Source: Flavisolibacter tropicus
Lineage (GTDB): Bacteria > Bacteroidota > Bacteroidia > Chitinophagales > Chitinophagaceae
Assembly (NCBI RefSeq): GCF_001644645.1
Contig: NZ_CP011390.1
Coordinates: forward strand, 4,791,501-4,855,500
DNA: 64,000 bases
Direction of reading: 5' to 3'
Below the pieces are notes generated by a model that saw only the letters and a list, made by a program, of their open reading frames with translations, was not told where the DNA came from and did no database searches. The translations under genes were made by a program, and so were the position numbers. Below are positions 18,311-26,267 of the stretch, one piece after another (the stretch's first letter is position 1; every line of letters begins with the position of its first letter).

Positions 18311-18738
18311 ACACATTCAAACATGTTTTAAATACATGGCTTTTATCACATCTGCTACACCCATTTGTATTTCTATTTTTCAAGAATTGGATAAGTAGTT
18401 ATATCACTTGGGATGATGTTGTCATATTAGCAGTAGTGTCCATAATTATCAGTATTCCTGCTTTGTTGCTCGGGTGGTTTTTTCTAAGCTTTTTGAATTT
18501 CAATAGCGACATCCCGTTTGTTAAGCAGGGATTATGGCTATTCCTTACAGCATTAGCTATCATACTTAATCTATTAATTATTCTCATAATAGTAGGTGCG
18601 CCGGAAGAAATATCTGAAGGCTTTATATTCTTAATCCCTGCTATCGTTTCTTCCTGGATTGCCATTCTTATTCGCACCCAACAGTTTCAATATCTCTTTA
18701 CATCTAAATCAACAGACAATGAAAATAGTTTGGTTTAA
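18307..18738 (+). CDS. Small membrane protein, unknown
   Basis: A 143-residue protein starting MNTFKHVLNTWLLSHLL at the ATG overlapping the preceding stop codon. Four hydrophobic segments are predicted by eye. A longer frame from 18196 overlaps the upstream gene and is not used. It overlaps the next small gene by 20 nt. No recognised domain. Confidence 0.7.
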   Translation: MNTFKHVLNTWLLSHLLHPFVFLFFKNWISSYITWDDVVILAVVSIIISIPALLLGWFFLSFLNFNSDIPFVKQGLWLFLTALAIILNLLIILIIVGAPEEISEGFIFLIPAIVSSWIAILIRTQQFQYLFTSKSTDNENSLV

Positions 18739-18937
18739 ACAAACCGGCTGGACCTACGTGCCAGTACATGTTATCGGTTACCTGATTACTCTTTTGGCTA
18801 TCATCTTCTTAGTACCGGTATATGTAAGTATCACTCGATTGGGGCACTCTGTAAGCGATGACCTATATAACCTTTTTATATATACCACATGCACTGCTTT
18901 CTGGTGGAAGTGGATTGCAGAAAAAACAAGTATTTAA
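18719..18937 (+). CDS. Small two-TM membrane protein
   Basis: A 72-residue protein (MKIVWFKQTGWTYVPVHVIGYLITLLAIIFLVPVYVSI then a soluble stretch and FIYTTCTAFWWKWIAEKTSI). It begins within the 3' end of the preceding gene and ends 21 bp before creD. The GWTYVPVHVIGYLITL pattern with a Trp-rich C-terminal helix looks like a conserved small integral protein of this operon type. Function is unknown. Confidence 0.7.
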   Translation: MKIVWFKQTGWTYVPVHVIGYLITLLAIIFLVPVYVSITRLGHSVSDDLYNLFIYTTCTAFWWKWIAEKTSI

Positions 18938-18958
18938 TCTTTAAAACCATAAACCAAC

Positions 18959-20299
18959 ATGGAAACAATTCCAACAGCAACTACTACAATCGCGAATGAT
19001 ATCTGGTCTAAAAGTAAAGTTCTCATTAAAGCAGGAATCATTGGTGTCCTTATTCTCCTGCTTCTTATTCCTACCAATTATGTGGAGGGGCTAATTCAAG
19101 AGCGTGAAGCCCGGCAGAAAGAGGCTATTGCAGAAGTCAGTCAAAAATGGGCAGGCAAGCAAACCATTACGGGCCCTATACTTACTATACCCTATATCAC
19201 TACAGCAGCAGATGCGAATGGTAAGTTAACGAACGTAAAGAAGTACGCCTATTTTTTGCCCGATCAATTGCAAGTGGATGCAACGGTTAATCCTCAGGAG
19301 AAACACCGTGGTATTTATAAAGTAATGTTATACAATGCGCTGGTGAATTTGAAAGGTCAATTCGCTAAGGTGAATCTGTCGCAGTTAGGTATTGATCCGC
19401 AAAGTGTTGTCTGGAACGAAGTATTTGTTCGTATGGGCGTCACCGATACACGAGGCTTGAATGAAGAGTTGCAATTGAAATGGAACAACTCTACGTTGTT
19501 GTTTGCGCCTAATGCTATTGGCGGGCAAGATGGAGCTGACGGCCTTACGGCACGTCTGCCTATTCAATCTGCAGAGGAACTTAACAATATTTCCTTTGAA
19601 AGTATATTGAATGTGAGTGGTTCTGAACAGCTACTATTTACACCTATAGGTAAAACCTCAAAGATTAACCTGCAGTCAGCTTACCCTCACCCTAGTTTTA
19701 CTGGAGATGTGCTGCCACAGTCAACGTTGGTTAAGGATAGTGGCTTTAGTGCTAACTGGATCAGCTTAGCGCATAAGCGCAACTTTCCACAAGAGTTTCG
19801 TCAATACGAATCTCCTAATGGTAAAACCTACGATGTAGAAAATTCCGCTGTTGGGGTTAGTCTCTTTGTACCCGTAAATGCCTATCAAAAAACACTACGC
19901 TCTATCAAGTATGCTATTTTGTGTATTGCCTTAACCTTTGTTGCCTTCTTCCTAATTGAAACCATCAATCGCAAATCGGTTCACCCGTTTCAATATGGAT
20001 TAATAGGGCTAGCTCTAGTATTATTCTATACACTATTACTTTCTTTTTCCGAGTATGTAGGTTTTAATGCAGCCTATGGAATAGCGGCTTTATCCACCAT
20101 TGGCCTGATAGCCTGGTTTGTCAAAGGCATACTAGCGTCCGGTAAGCTATCAACTGTTTTATCTGTTGTACTCTTGTTAGTGTACAGTTATGTGTTCAGC
20201 ATTCTACAACTGCAAGACTATTCCTTGTTATTTGGCAGCATTGGGTTGTTTATCACATTAGGTGTCATCATGTATTTCTCAAGAAAACTACAATGGTAA
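18959..20299 (+). CDS. creD: Inner membrane protein CreD
   Basis: A 446-residue protein of the CreD family: an N-terminal transmembrane helix (about 22-42, IGVLILLLLIPTNYVEGLIQERE), a large periplasmic domain (about 45-310) starting WAGKQTITGPILTIPY, and five C-terminal transmembrane helices with TFVAFFLIETINRKSVHPFQYGLIGLALVLFYTLLLSFSEYVGFNAAY, the family signature. CreD is linked to envelope stress and beta-lactam or colicin tolerance in proteobacteria. No creBC two-component pair is nearby; the small winged-helix regulator at 15994 is the likely controller. Confidence 0.95.
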   Translation: METIPTATTTIANDIWSKSKVLIKAGIIGVLILLLLIPTNYVEGLIQEREARQKEAIAEVSQKWAGKQTITGPILTIPYITTAADANGKLTNVKKYAYFLPDQLQVDATVNPQEKHRGIYKVMLYNALVNLKGQFAKVNLSQLGIDPQSVVWNEVFVRMGVTDTRGLNEELQLKWNNSTLLFAPNAIGGQDGADGLTARLPIQSAEELNNISFESILNVSGSEQLLFTPIGKTSKINLQSAYPHPSFTGDVLPQSTLVKDSGFSANWISLAHKRNFPQEFRQYESPNGKTYDVENSAVGVSLFVPVNAYQKTLRSIKYAILCIALTFVAFFLIETINRKSVHPFQYGLIGLALVLFYTLLLSFSEYVGFNAAYGIAALSTIGLIAWFVKGILASGKLSTVLSVVLLLVYSYVFSILQLQDYSLLFGSIGLFITLGVIMYFSRKLQW

Positions 20300-20303
20300 T
20301 ATT

Positions 20304-20321
20304 AAGGCCCTTAGGGGCCTT
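20304..20321 (+). terminator. Weak hairpin after creD
   Basis: A 7-bp stem AAGGCCC/GGGCCTT with a 4-nt loop, 5 bp after the creD stop, without a T-tract. It may attenuate rather than end transcription, since dgkA follows closely. Confidence 0.4.
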
Positions 20322-20335
20322 CAACTCTTTAACTT

Positions 20336-20725
20336 ATGCGTTACACACAAACAACTTTTTCCTGGCGCGCCCGCCGCAAAAGTTTCTTTTATGCAGGGGC
20401 TGGTATTTTTCACTTGCTCAGAACAGAGCACAATGCCTGGATTCATTTAGCGATCACTATACTTGTTGCTGGGGCCTCTGTTTACTTTAACATCAGTCAA
20501 ATAGAAATAGCGCTTTTGTGTTTTGCTATTGGCCTTGTTTGGATAGCTGAAATGTTTAATACCTGTGTCGAGAAGACACTAGACTTTATTACACAGAAAC
20601 GATGCGAAGAGATCAAGCGCATTAAAGACATGGCAGCAGGCGCTGTACTTATTGCATCATTAGTTGCCGTTCTAATTGGTGCCATTGTTTTCATTCCTAA
20701 AATCATTGTTATATATGGTTCATGA
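20336..20725 (+). CDS. dgkA: Diacylglycerol/undecaprenol kinase
   Basis: A 129-residue membrane kinase of the DgkA family. Three transmembrane segments follow an amphipathic N-terminus (WRARRKSFFYAGAGIFHLLRTEHNAWIHL). The catalytic block EMFNTCVEKTLDFITQKRCEEIKRIKDMAAGAVLIAS includes the acidic E and the N-x3-E-x2-D lipid/ATP-binding pattern. In Gram-negative bacteria it recycles diacylglycerol; in Gram-positives it acts on undecaprenol. Which applies here is not decidable. It overlaps the DUF1361 gene by 11 bp. Confidence 0.92.
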   Translation: MRYTQTTFSWRARRKSFFYAGAGIFHLLRTEHNAWIHLAITILVAGASVYFNISQIEIALLCFAIGLVWIAEMFNTCVEKTLDFITQKRCEEIKRIKDMAAGAVLIASLVAVLIGAIVFIPKIIVIYGS

Positions 20726-21416
20726 ATTGACCCGAAATACGATTATCAAGAATTACTTTTTAAATAAGAACGGACTATACCAGATCCTTGTGTTACTAAC
20801 AGCCTTTTGCCTGGCGCTCGTAGCTTTTCGGATTCTATATACAGGAGAATGGATGTTTGCTTTTTTGATCTGGAATTTATTCCTGGCCTATTTACCTTAT
20901 AGTCTTTCATCCTATATCGCCAGAGAAGAGCGGCATATGTCTAAGCCATTTCTGATCTTACTACTTATTACCTGGCTTTTATTAATTCCTAATTCCTTCT
21001 ACATTATTACCGATTTGTTTCATCTGCGAAAGCAAGATGTAATACCCTTGTGGTACGATCTGGCGTTGATTATGTCCTTTGCCTGGAATGGTTTAATTGT
21101 AGGTGTATTATCAGTTCGACAAGTGGAGAAAATACTGCAGCAACGTTGGCATGTTTACGAGTGGCTGTTTATTTTACCCTTGATGTACTTAAATGCACTG
21201 GGTATTTTTATTGGCCGCTACTTGCGTTTCAATAGTTGGGATGTAATTACAAATCCGGTAGCCTTAATTAAAGATGTAGTCTATCTCGTTATTCATCCCA
21301 TACGCAACCGGTTTGATTGGTGTATGATTATCTGCTTTACTGTCTTGCTAAGCATTTTTTATCTCACCCTAAAGAAAATGAGTAAGATGAATGAAAACGA
21401 AAAAGGGACGCAATAG
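20715..21416 (+). CDS. DUF1361 membrane protein
   Basis: A 233-residue protein with about seven transmembrane helices. It has the DUF1361 signature: FLIWNLFLAYLPYSLS, PNSFYIITDLFHLRKQDVIPLWYDLALIMSFAWNG, and NALGIFIGRYLRFNSWD. Function is unknown. The start inside the dgkA 3' end (ATG at 20715) is chosen because the longer reading from 20676 lies deep within dgkA. It ends the operon, with the terminator overlapping its stop codon. Confidence 0.88.
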   Translation: MVHELTRNTIIKNYFLNKNGLYQILVLLTAFCLALVAFRILYTGEWMFAFLIWNLFLAYLPYSLSSYIAREERHMSKPFLILLLITWLLLIPNSFYIITDLFHLRKQDVIPLWYDLALIMSFAWNGLIVGVLSVRQVEKILQQRWHVYEWLFILPLMYLNALGIFIGRYLRFNSWDVITNPVALIKDVVYLVIHPIRNRFDWCMIICFTVLLSIFYLTLKKMSKMNENEKGTQ

Positions 21417-21429
21417 CGTCCCTTTTTTT
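21400..21429 (+). terminator. Terminator of the creD-dgkA-DUF1361 operon
   Basis: Stem GGGACGC/GCGTCCC extended by A5/T5 pairing, loop AATA, seven T residues. It overlaps the DUF1361 stop codon and also lies just past the stop of the convergent gene at 21449. Confidence 0.88.
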
Positions 21430-21448
21430 ATGTTTCTTTTTAAAACGA

Positions 21449-24400
21449 TTAGAAATCTAAACCTAGTGCTACATACAGTTGCGGCTTGCCTCTGAAGAAG
21501 CCATTCATTTGCCAGGAGGCATCAAAGCGAACGAAGTAACCTAATAGGGTGCTGCGTGCTCCAAAGCCATAACCACCAGCAAATGGTCCAACACCACCGG
21601 CTTTCAGGTTTACCACTACATCCGGATTGCTTGGATCAGTGTAAGATACCGATGGGCGCTTAATTGAGTTATAATTTCCATTCCATGCGGTACCCAGGTC
21701 TACGAACTGTACCAGTTGGAAATTGCGCAGTAGCGCATTATTAATTGGGCGGTTAAAGAAGGTGCTGAAAACTGGCAGGCGAACCTCACTGTTCAGCACA
21801 ACCGCATTATTACCATTGGCTACATTTTGCTTAAAGCCACGCATGTTTACGGCCAGTGCTTGGTAAGCGTAATTTGCATCTTCAGCTGGTCTGTTGAATG
21901 GATCAAAGTAGCGGAAGGTTAAATTTCCTTCATTATCGACTTTTTCATTGTCACCAAATTTCAACCAGCCATCTACACCACCTAAGTAGTATACCACTTT
22001 TTGACTACCCCAGGAGAAGTCTCCTGCAGCACGTACAGCCCAAATAACATTGCGATAAATAGGTAAGTAGTGGCGGGCATCGAAGCCGGCGTTGAACAGG
22101 AACTTGCCACTGGTAGGTACACTTACACCAGAAGTCTTTAGTCGTGTGAACCAATCTACATAAGTCTTCCAGCGTAGGCCATGCCAAATGTTTTGAGCTG
22201 GATTTATTGTATTGTCATGTACATATTCTAATGAAACCTGACCGAAGATTTGCTTCTTATCAGGATACGCTACTGTAGCCGGGAACGGCGCTTTACCTTC
22301 TACGATCTCATTATCAAAGCGAGGTCCAACTGTAGCTCGAAGACTTCTAACTCGGTCGAATGCATAACGCAGACGCCCCAAGTAGTAAGAAGAGTGTTGC
22401 TTAATAGTTATAGGAATATTAATTCCTGTGCCCGACAATGAACCTCCGTAAGTAACGGTACTTCTATAGTAGCTAAAGCCCCAGTCAAAGCGCTTGCGCA
22501 AGTTGTTGAACTCAAACAATACATCGTTATCGCGCAGGTTAGGAGCAATACGGAAGCCGCCAGATATTTTATAATCTTCAAACAGGTCTACCGTACCTAA
22601 GCGAATCAAACCATTCAAGTCATTACCATTGGCAGGATCAATAGGCCCCGCACCATAAGCATATTGCTGATAGCGACTGATACCAAACACTGTGTTGTTA
22701 AGGCCTGCCACCAGGTAGTCGTTAAAGAACTTAGGTGGACGGTATTCAAATAGCTTCGCTTTTTTCAAAATGGGCTCTGGGGCATTTATTTCTTCACCCT
22801 GAACCACCTTGCCTAATTTCGAGCTATCTGCTGCTTCATTACCAAATTCAGTTTGGAAAGCATCTGCAGGTTTCGCAGTATCCTTTACTGGTTGGTAAAT
22901 GGTTGTAGAACTATTGGCAATCTTTTCCTGAGTCATTACTTTTTTCATGTACTCAGTAGGTCTTGCGGTTATATTACGACGACGCAGTACGTCCTCATTT
23001 ACTTTTAGACGATAAAGATTCTTGTAATCACCCAGGCGTGTTACCTCGCTCACTTGCTGATTATCACCAGCAGTGCGGGTTTCCAGCATGCTGCTTTGGT
23101 AGTTGGTCAACGGGAATACATAGGCCGAGTCATGTGTGGTAGCATAATAGCCTACGGAGTCAATATCGGTTTTATTCCACTCTCTTAATACAGAATCCAC
23201 TTCAGGAAGTGTTGGATTTCGCATTACTTCATCTCCAATGTAAACTAGTGTGTCTAGTCCTGCCCGTTCAGTAGAGAAGAAGCCTGCATAGCGGTTATTT
23301 ACACCATTTTCATCGCTTACAAAAGTGAAGTGATAAGTGTTGTATTGCGAAGGATAGCGTGCATTTCCAAACTTCACGTTAGTTAGCTGAGAGATTTGCT
23401 TATACTCACTCTTATTCCAGTTATCTACTAAGAAGATATTGAAGTGCTTTGATGGTAAAGAAGTATCAGATCCTGTTGCATTAGCCGATGGTCGGTTTGA
23501 GGCAAAGATGATACCTGTCTTATTAGGGAAGGTAACAAATGAGGCATCGAGATCATCATAAGAGTCGTTAGTGATCTGCTCCACAGACATCTTATCTATC
23601 TTATACACAAAGATGTCAGTTTGCCCACCTTTCACAGCACTAAAGATGAGTGTGTTGGCATCCAGCATATACTTCATATCCTGTATCTGGTCAAAGGCTG
23701 TAATTTCCTGCTTGGTGGTTTTAATGCGTCTTACAATATCATACACAAACAATTTGATCTTTCCTTCTTCACTGTACAATACAGCTAAACGAGTTCCTTT
23801 ACCATCCCAGGCAAGAATAGGGTAGTTAGGGTTAACCTCATCCTGGCGAGAGCGGGTACCAAACTGCAACAATACTTTACGGTTAACAAAGTTCTCATTC
23901 AATACCACACTGTATTTACCCTGCTTGAATTCAACTACGGCATAGGTAAAGCTTTTCGGTTGAGGGCTGGCGTTAAAACGGATAAAGTCCTTTTTACCAA
24001 TTTCTTCACTGATACCCAGCTGACCTTTAGGGCTGTTGCGTCGGCCGCGGATGTCCTTGAAATACATTTGCGACATCTCTGTCATGAAGTCGGCCAGTAC
24101 ATCTTTAAACTTTTTCTTAGCAATACGTTGTGTGGCAGTGTTCAGGTTGCGGTACACACGTGCCAGGTAAAGCAGGTAAGTAGTTCTGCTTTGCCCATAC
24201 TTATTTCCAAAGTAGTACCAAAAGGCATGTCCCGCCAGCATAGGCTTTTCAAAAGCAAACTGATAGAAGTTGGTATATTCTGCACTTAATAACGTATTCC
24301 GAAGTTGGTCGTCCAGGCTAGTACTCCAGGTTTCCGCTGCGTATTCAATATATCCATCGGTTAGCCATTGCGGTAAGTCCAGCAGCGTTTGATTAGCAGC

Positions 24401-24883
24401 CATTTCTCCCAAGTCATCACCAAAGAGCAGGTTTTGTACCAACACTTGGGCAATGCCTTGACGGATCTGCCGGCGCAGGTTGTTTTTGTTGGCGTCAAAA
24501 TACACCAGCATTTTATTGTTCACAAGCTTAGTAACACCGCCTGTGTTTTGCCAGTCAATACCTAAGCCAATATTGGACTGCTGCATTTCATTGAAATTGT
24601 TATAAACAGCAATGTTGGCCCGGCGTTGCATGCCATATTCAACAAACTCTTCCAGCTGGGGAAGCTCTTGTTCTGCCATTTGAGCAACATACTTGCCTAT
24701 TTCAAGCCCATCCTGGGCAAAATAGGTGTTGAAATTTTCAGTCTGATAATAGCGCCAGTTAAACTTTTGGTATTGCACACGGTTCTTTCCAAACTCAACC
24801 GCATTCACCTGCGCTTGTGTAAATTGGACAAAACAAAACAAGGTAGCAACACTAAAACAAAATCGTCCAAGGGATTTATTCAT
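21449..24883 (-). CDS. TolB-like propeller and outer-membrane beta-barrel protein
   Basis: A 1144-residue exported protein. A signal peptide (to VQFTQAQ) is followed by a peptidase-MA-like N-terminal domain (about 30-280, NWRYYQTENFNTYFAQDGLEIGKYV) without a clear HExxH. Then come WD40/PD40-type propeller repeats (about 300-570, for example TGIIFASNRPS), a linker with many charged residues (about 600-760), and a C-terminal barrel (about 760-1144) resembling BamA-type surface antigens and ending in phenylalanine (YVALGLDF). Related proteins in Chitinophagaceae are annotated TolB-like. It is likely an outer-membrane assembly or transport factor; function unproven. Confidence 0.82.
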   Translation of the reverse strand: MNKSLGRFCFSVATLFCFVQFTQAQVNAVEFGKNRVQYQKFNWRYYQTENFNTYFAQDGLEIGKYVAQMAEQELPQLEEFVEYGMQRRANIAVYNNFNEMQQSNIGLGIDWQNTGGVTKLVNNKMLVYFDANKNNLRRQIRQGIAQVLVQNLLFGDDLGEMAANQTLLDLPQWLTDGYIEYAAETWSTSLDDQLRNTLLSAEYTNFYQFAFEKPMLAGHAFWYYFGNKYGQSRTTYLLYLARVYRNLNTATQRIAKKKFKDVLADFMTEMSQMYFKDIRGRRNSPKGQLGISEEIGKKDFIRFNASPQPKSFTYAVVEFKQGKYSVVLNENFVNRKVLLQFGTRSRQDEVNPNYPILAWDGKGTRLAVLYSEEGKIKLFVYDIVRRIKTTKQEITAFDQIQDMKYMLDANTLIFSAVKGGQTDIFVYKIDKMSVEQITNDSYDDLDASFVTFPNKTGIIFASNRPSANATGSDTSLPSKHFNIFLVDNWNKSEYKQISQLTNVKFGNARYPSQYNTYHFTFVSDENGVNNRYAGFFSTERAGLDTLVYIGDEVMRNPTLPEVDSVLREWNKTDIDSVGYYATTHDSAYVFPLTNYQSSMLETRTAGDNQQVSEVTRLGDYKNLYRLKVNEDVLRRRNITARPTEYMKKVMTQEKIANSSTTIYQPVKDTAKPADAFQTEFGNEAADSSKLGKVVQGEEINAPEPILKKAKLFEYRPPKFFNDYLVAGLNNTVFGISRYQQYAYGAGPIDPANGNDLNGLIRLGTVDLFEDYKISGGFRIAPNLRDNDVLFEFNNLRKRFDWGFSYYRSTVTYGGSLSGTGINIPITIKQHSSYYLGRLRYAFDRVRSLRATVGPRFDNEIVEGKAPFPATVAYPDKKQIFGQVSLEYVHDNTINPAQNIWHGLRWKTYVDWFTRLKTSGVSVPTSGKFLFNAGFDARHYLPIYRNVIWAVRAAGDFSWGSQKVVYYLGGVDGWLKFGDNEKVDNEGNLTFRYFDPFNRPAEDANYAYQALAVNMRGFKQNVANGNNAVVLNSEVRLPVFSTFFNRPINNALLRNFQLVQFVDLGTAWNGNYNSIKRPSVSYTDPSNPDVVVNLKAGGVGPFAGGYGFGARSTLLGYFVRFDASWQMNGFFRGKPQLYVALGLDF

Positions 24884-24955
24884 AAAGTATGTCAGTGTTA
24901 GGGATAAAATGGTGCCTTTTGAAAGTAAATTGCATTAAAAATACAAAAAAGCTGC

Positions 24956-25600
24956 ATGCTACATATTCAATCCTTCACCTTCAACCCTGTTCAGGAAAAT
25001 ACATATATCGTTTATAACGAATTAAGGCAGTGCTGTATTATAGATCCCGGCTGTTATTTTGCAGCAGAAGAGAAAGCCATAACCGATTTTATCAGTGCTA
25101 ATAACCTAACGCCCACGCACTTACTGAATACGCATTGTCACCTGGACCACATATTTGGTAATCGTTTCATACATAAAACCTATGGTTTACCGCTACATCT
25201 GCACCAGTTGGAGAAACCGGTTCTGGAATTCGGGCCTACCGCCGGCCTGCAGTGGCAAATGCCTTTCGATAACTATGATGGAGAACTGAAGTTTTTGGAA
25301 GAAGGAGATGTGGTAAAACTGGGCAATGAAGAGCTGCACGTATTATTCACACCTGGTCATTCACCGGGCAGTATTTCGTTTTACAGTAAAGAACATAAGT
25401 TCCTCATCAGTGGCGATGTGTTGTTTGAAGGAAGTATTGGCCGTACCGACCTTCCCGGCGGCAGTTTTGATGTGCTGGAACAAAGCATTCTTACCAAACT
25501 GTATACACTACCAGCAGATGTAGTTGTCTATCCTGGCCACGGCGATAGCACTACCATTGGCGATGAAATGAAAACCAATCCTTTTGTAAAGATGGTGTAA
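24956..25600 (+). CDS. MBL-fold metallo-hydrolase (glyoxalase II-like)
   Basis: A 214-residue protein with the metallo-beta-lactamase motif THCHLDHIFG (about residues 60-70) plus GHSPGSISFY, the SGDVLFEGSIGRTDLPGG metal-bridging Asp segment and a final YPGHGDSTTIGDE. The whole layout fits YcbL-type hydroxyacylglutathione hydrolases that bind two metals. The natural substrate could be S-lactoylglutathione or another thioester. It is divergent from the TolB-like gene. Confidence 0.93.
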   Translation: MLHIQSFTFNPVQENTYIVYNELRQCCIIDPGCYFAAEEKAITDFISANNLTPTHLLNTHCHLDHIFGNRFIHKTYGLPLHLHQLEKPVLEFGPTAGLQWQMPFDNYDGELKFLEEGDVVKLGNEELHVLFTPGHSPGSISFYSKEHKFLISGDVLFEGSIGRTDLPGGSFDVLEQSILTKLYTLPADVVVYPGHGDSTTIGDEMKTNPFVKMV

Positions 25601-25708
25601 AGGGCGAATAGTGAAACGTCAAACGTGAGACGTGAGGCCCTTCCCAGCCTCCCTGAAGGGGAGGAGAGCAAATGCACAAAACCAGAGGAGCAAATTCATT
25701 TTAATACT

Positions 25709-25737
25709 AAAGCACCCCGTTTGTGGAGTGCTTTTTT
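25709..25737 (+). terminator. Terminator of the MBL hydrolase gene
   Basis: Stem AAAGCACCCC/GGAGTGCTTT (one mismatch) with six T residues. It has the same GCACTCC/GGAGTGC core as the terminator at 13767. Confidence 0.75.
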
Positions 25738-25953
25738 ATACTGGAAAGCAAAGTCCTTCACATCAGAAAGAAGATTGTTTGAACCGGGATTTGGGGAGAT
25801 TCAGGGATTAAAGGAAAGCTGGGCTGTATTTTGTATCTTTAGTGTCTTCTTTTTAAGGCGTTTTCAGCCTTTCGAATTACACTTTTTTTTACTACTTCTT
25901 CTGTGTTTATAGCAGTGAGCGGATGGCGCCATACGGCTCTAGGTACGGGTGTG

Positions 25954-26008
25954 ATACGGAGTAAGGGAGGAGGCCATACGGAGTAACCTAGTATTCTATA
26001 CGGAGTAA
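25954..26008 (+). repeat. 11-bp motif ATACGGAGTAA repeated every 22 bp
   Basis: Exact copies begin at 25954, 25976 and 25998, separated by unrelated 11-bp spacers. GGAGT-containing variants continue to about 26065. There are too few and too short repeats for a CRISPR array. Confidence 0.7.
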
Positions 26009-26267
26009 CCATGAAGGGACAGCGGAGGAGTAGGCAAGGAACAGAGGAGTGGCAGTGGAGTATCCATGAAGGTGAACTGCCGATTGGTTGGAATTGGACG
26101 TTGGGGGAAAGGTAGCAGGATTTGTATTATATAGGGTTTGTTTAATCCATAAGAAAAGTACTCTGCAAAGTGGAGTGCTTCTGTATTTGTAAGAGCGTCT
26201 GATTTTTGGGGTTTAGTGCGTTAGCCAACTCACCATTCACCATTGACCATTCACGAGCTTGGCTTTG

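Larger units (their letters stand above)
25601..26267. other. 667-bp intergenic region rich in repeats
   Basis: It lies between two convergent genes and carries a terminator (25709-25737), the GAACCG-type 20-nt repeat (25781-25800), a purine-rich stretch with three evenly spaced copies of an 11-mer (25954-26008), a degenerate GTACTCT/GGAGTGC hairpin near 26157-26180 and the TGGTGA-rich repeat (26230-26258). A frame at 25625-25912 is not considered coding. Confidence 0.65.

Noticed and set aside
20293..20490. Frames overlapping dgkA (20262-20490)
   Set aside because: Shadow reading frames; the DgkA frame is unambiguous.
25625..25912. Possible 95-residue protein on the plus strand
   Set aside because: It runs through a terminator and two dispersed repeats, with no domain and a poly-F/L end; judged chance.
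25954..26065. CRISPR array candidate from the evenly spaced ATACGGAGTAA copies
   Set aside because: Repeats are 11 bp with 11-bp spacers and only three exact copies; there are no cas genes.
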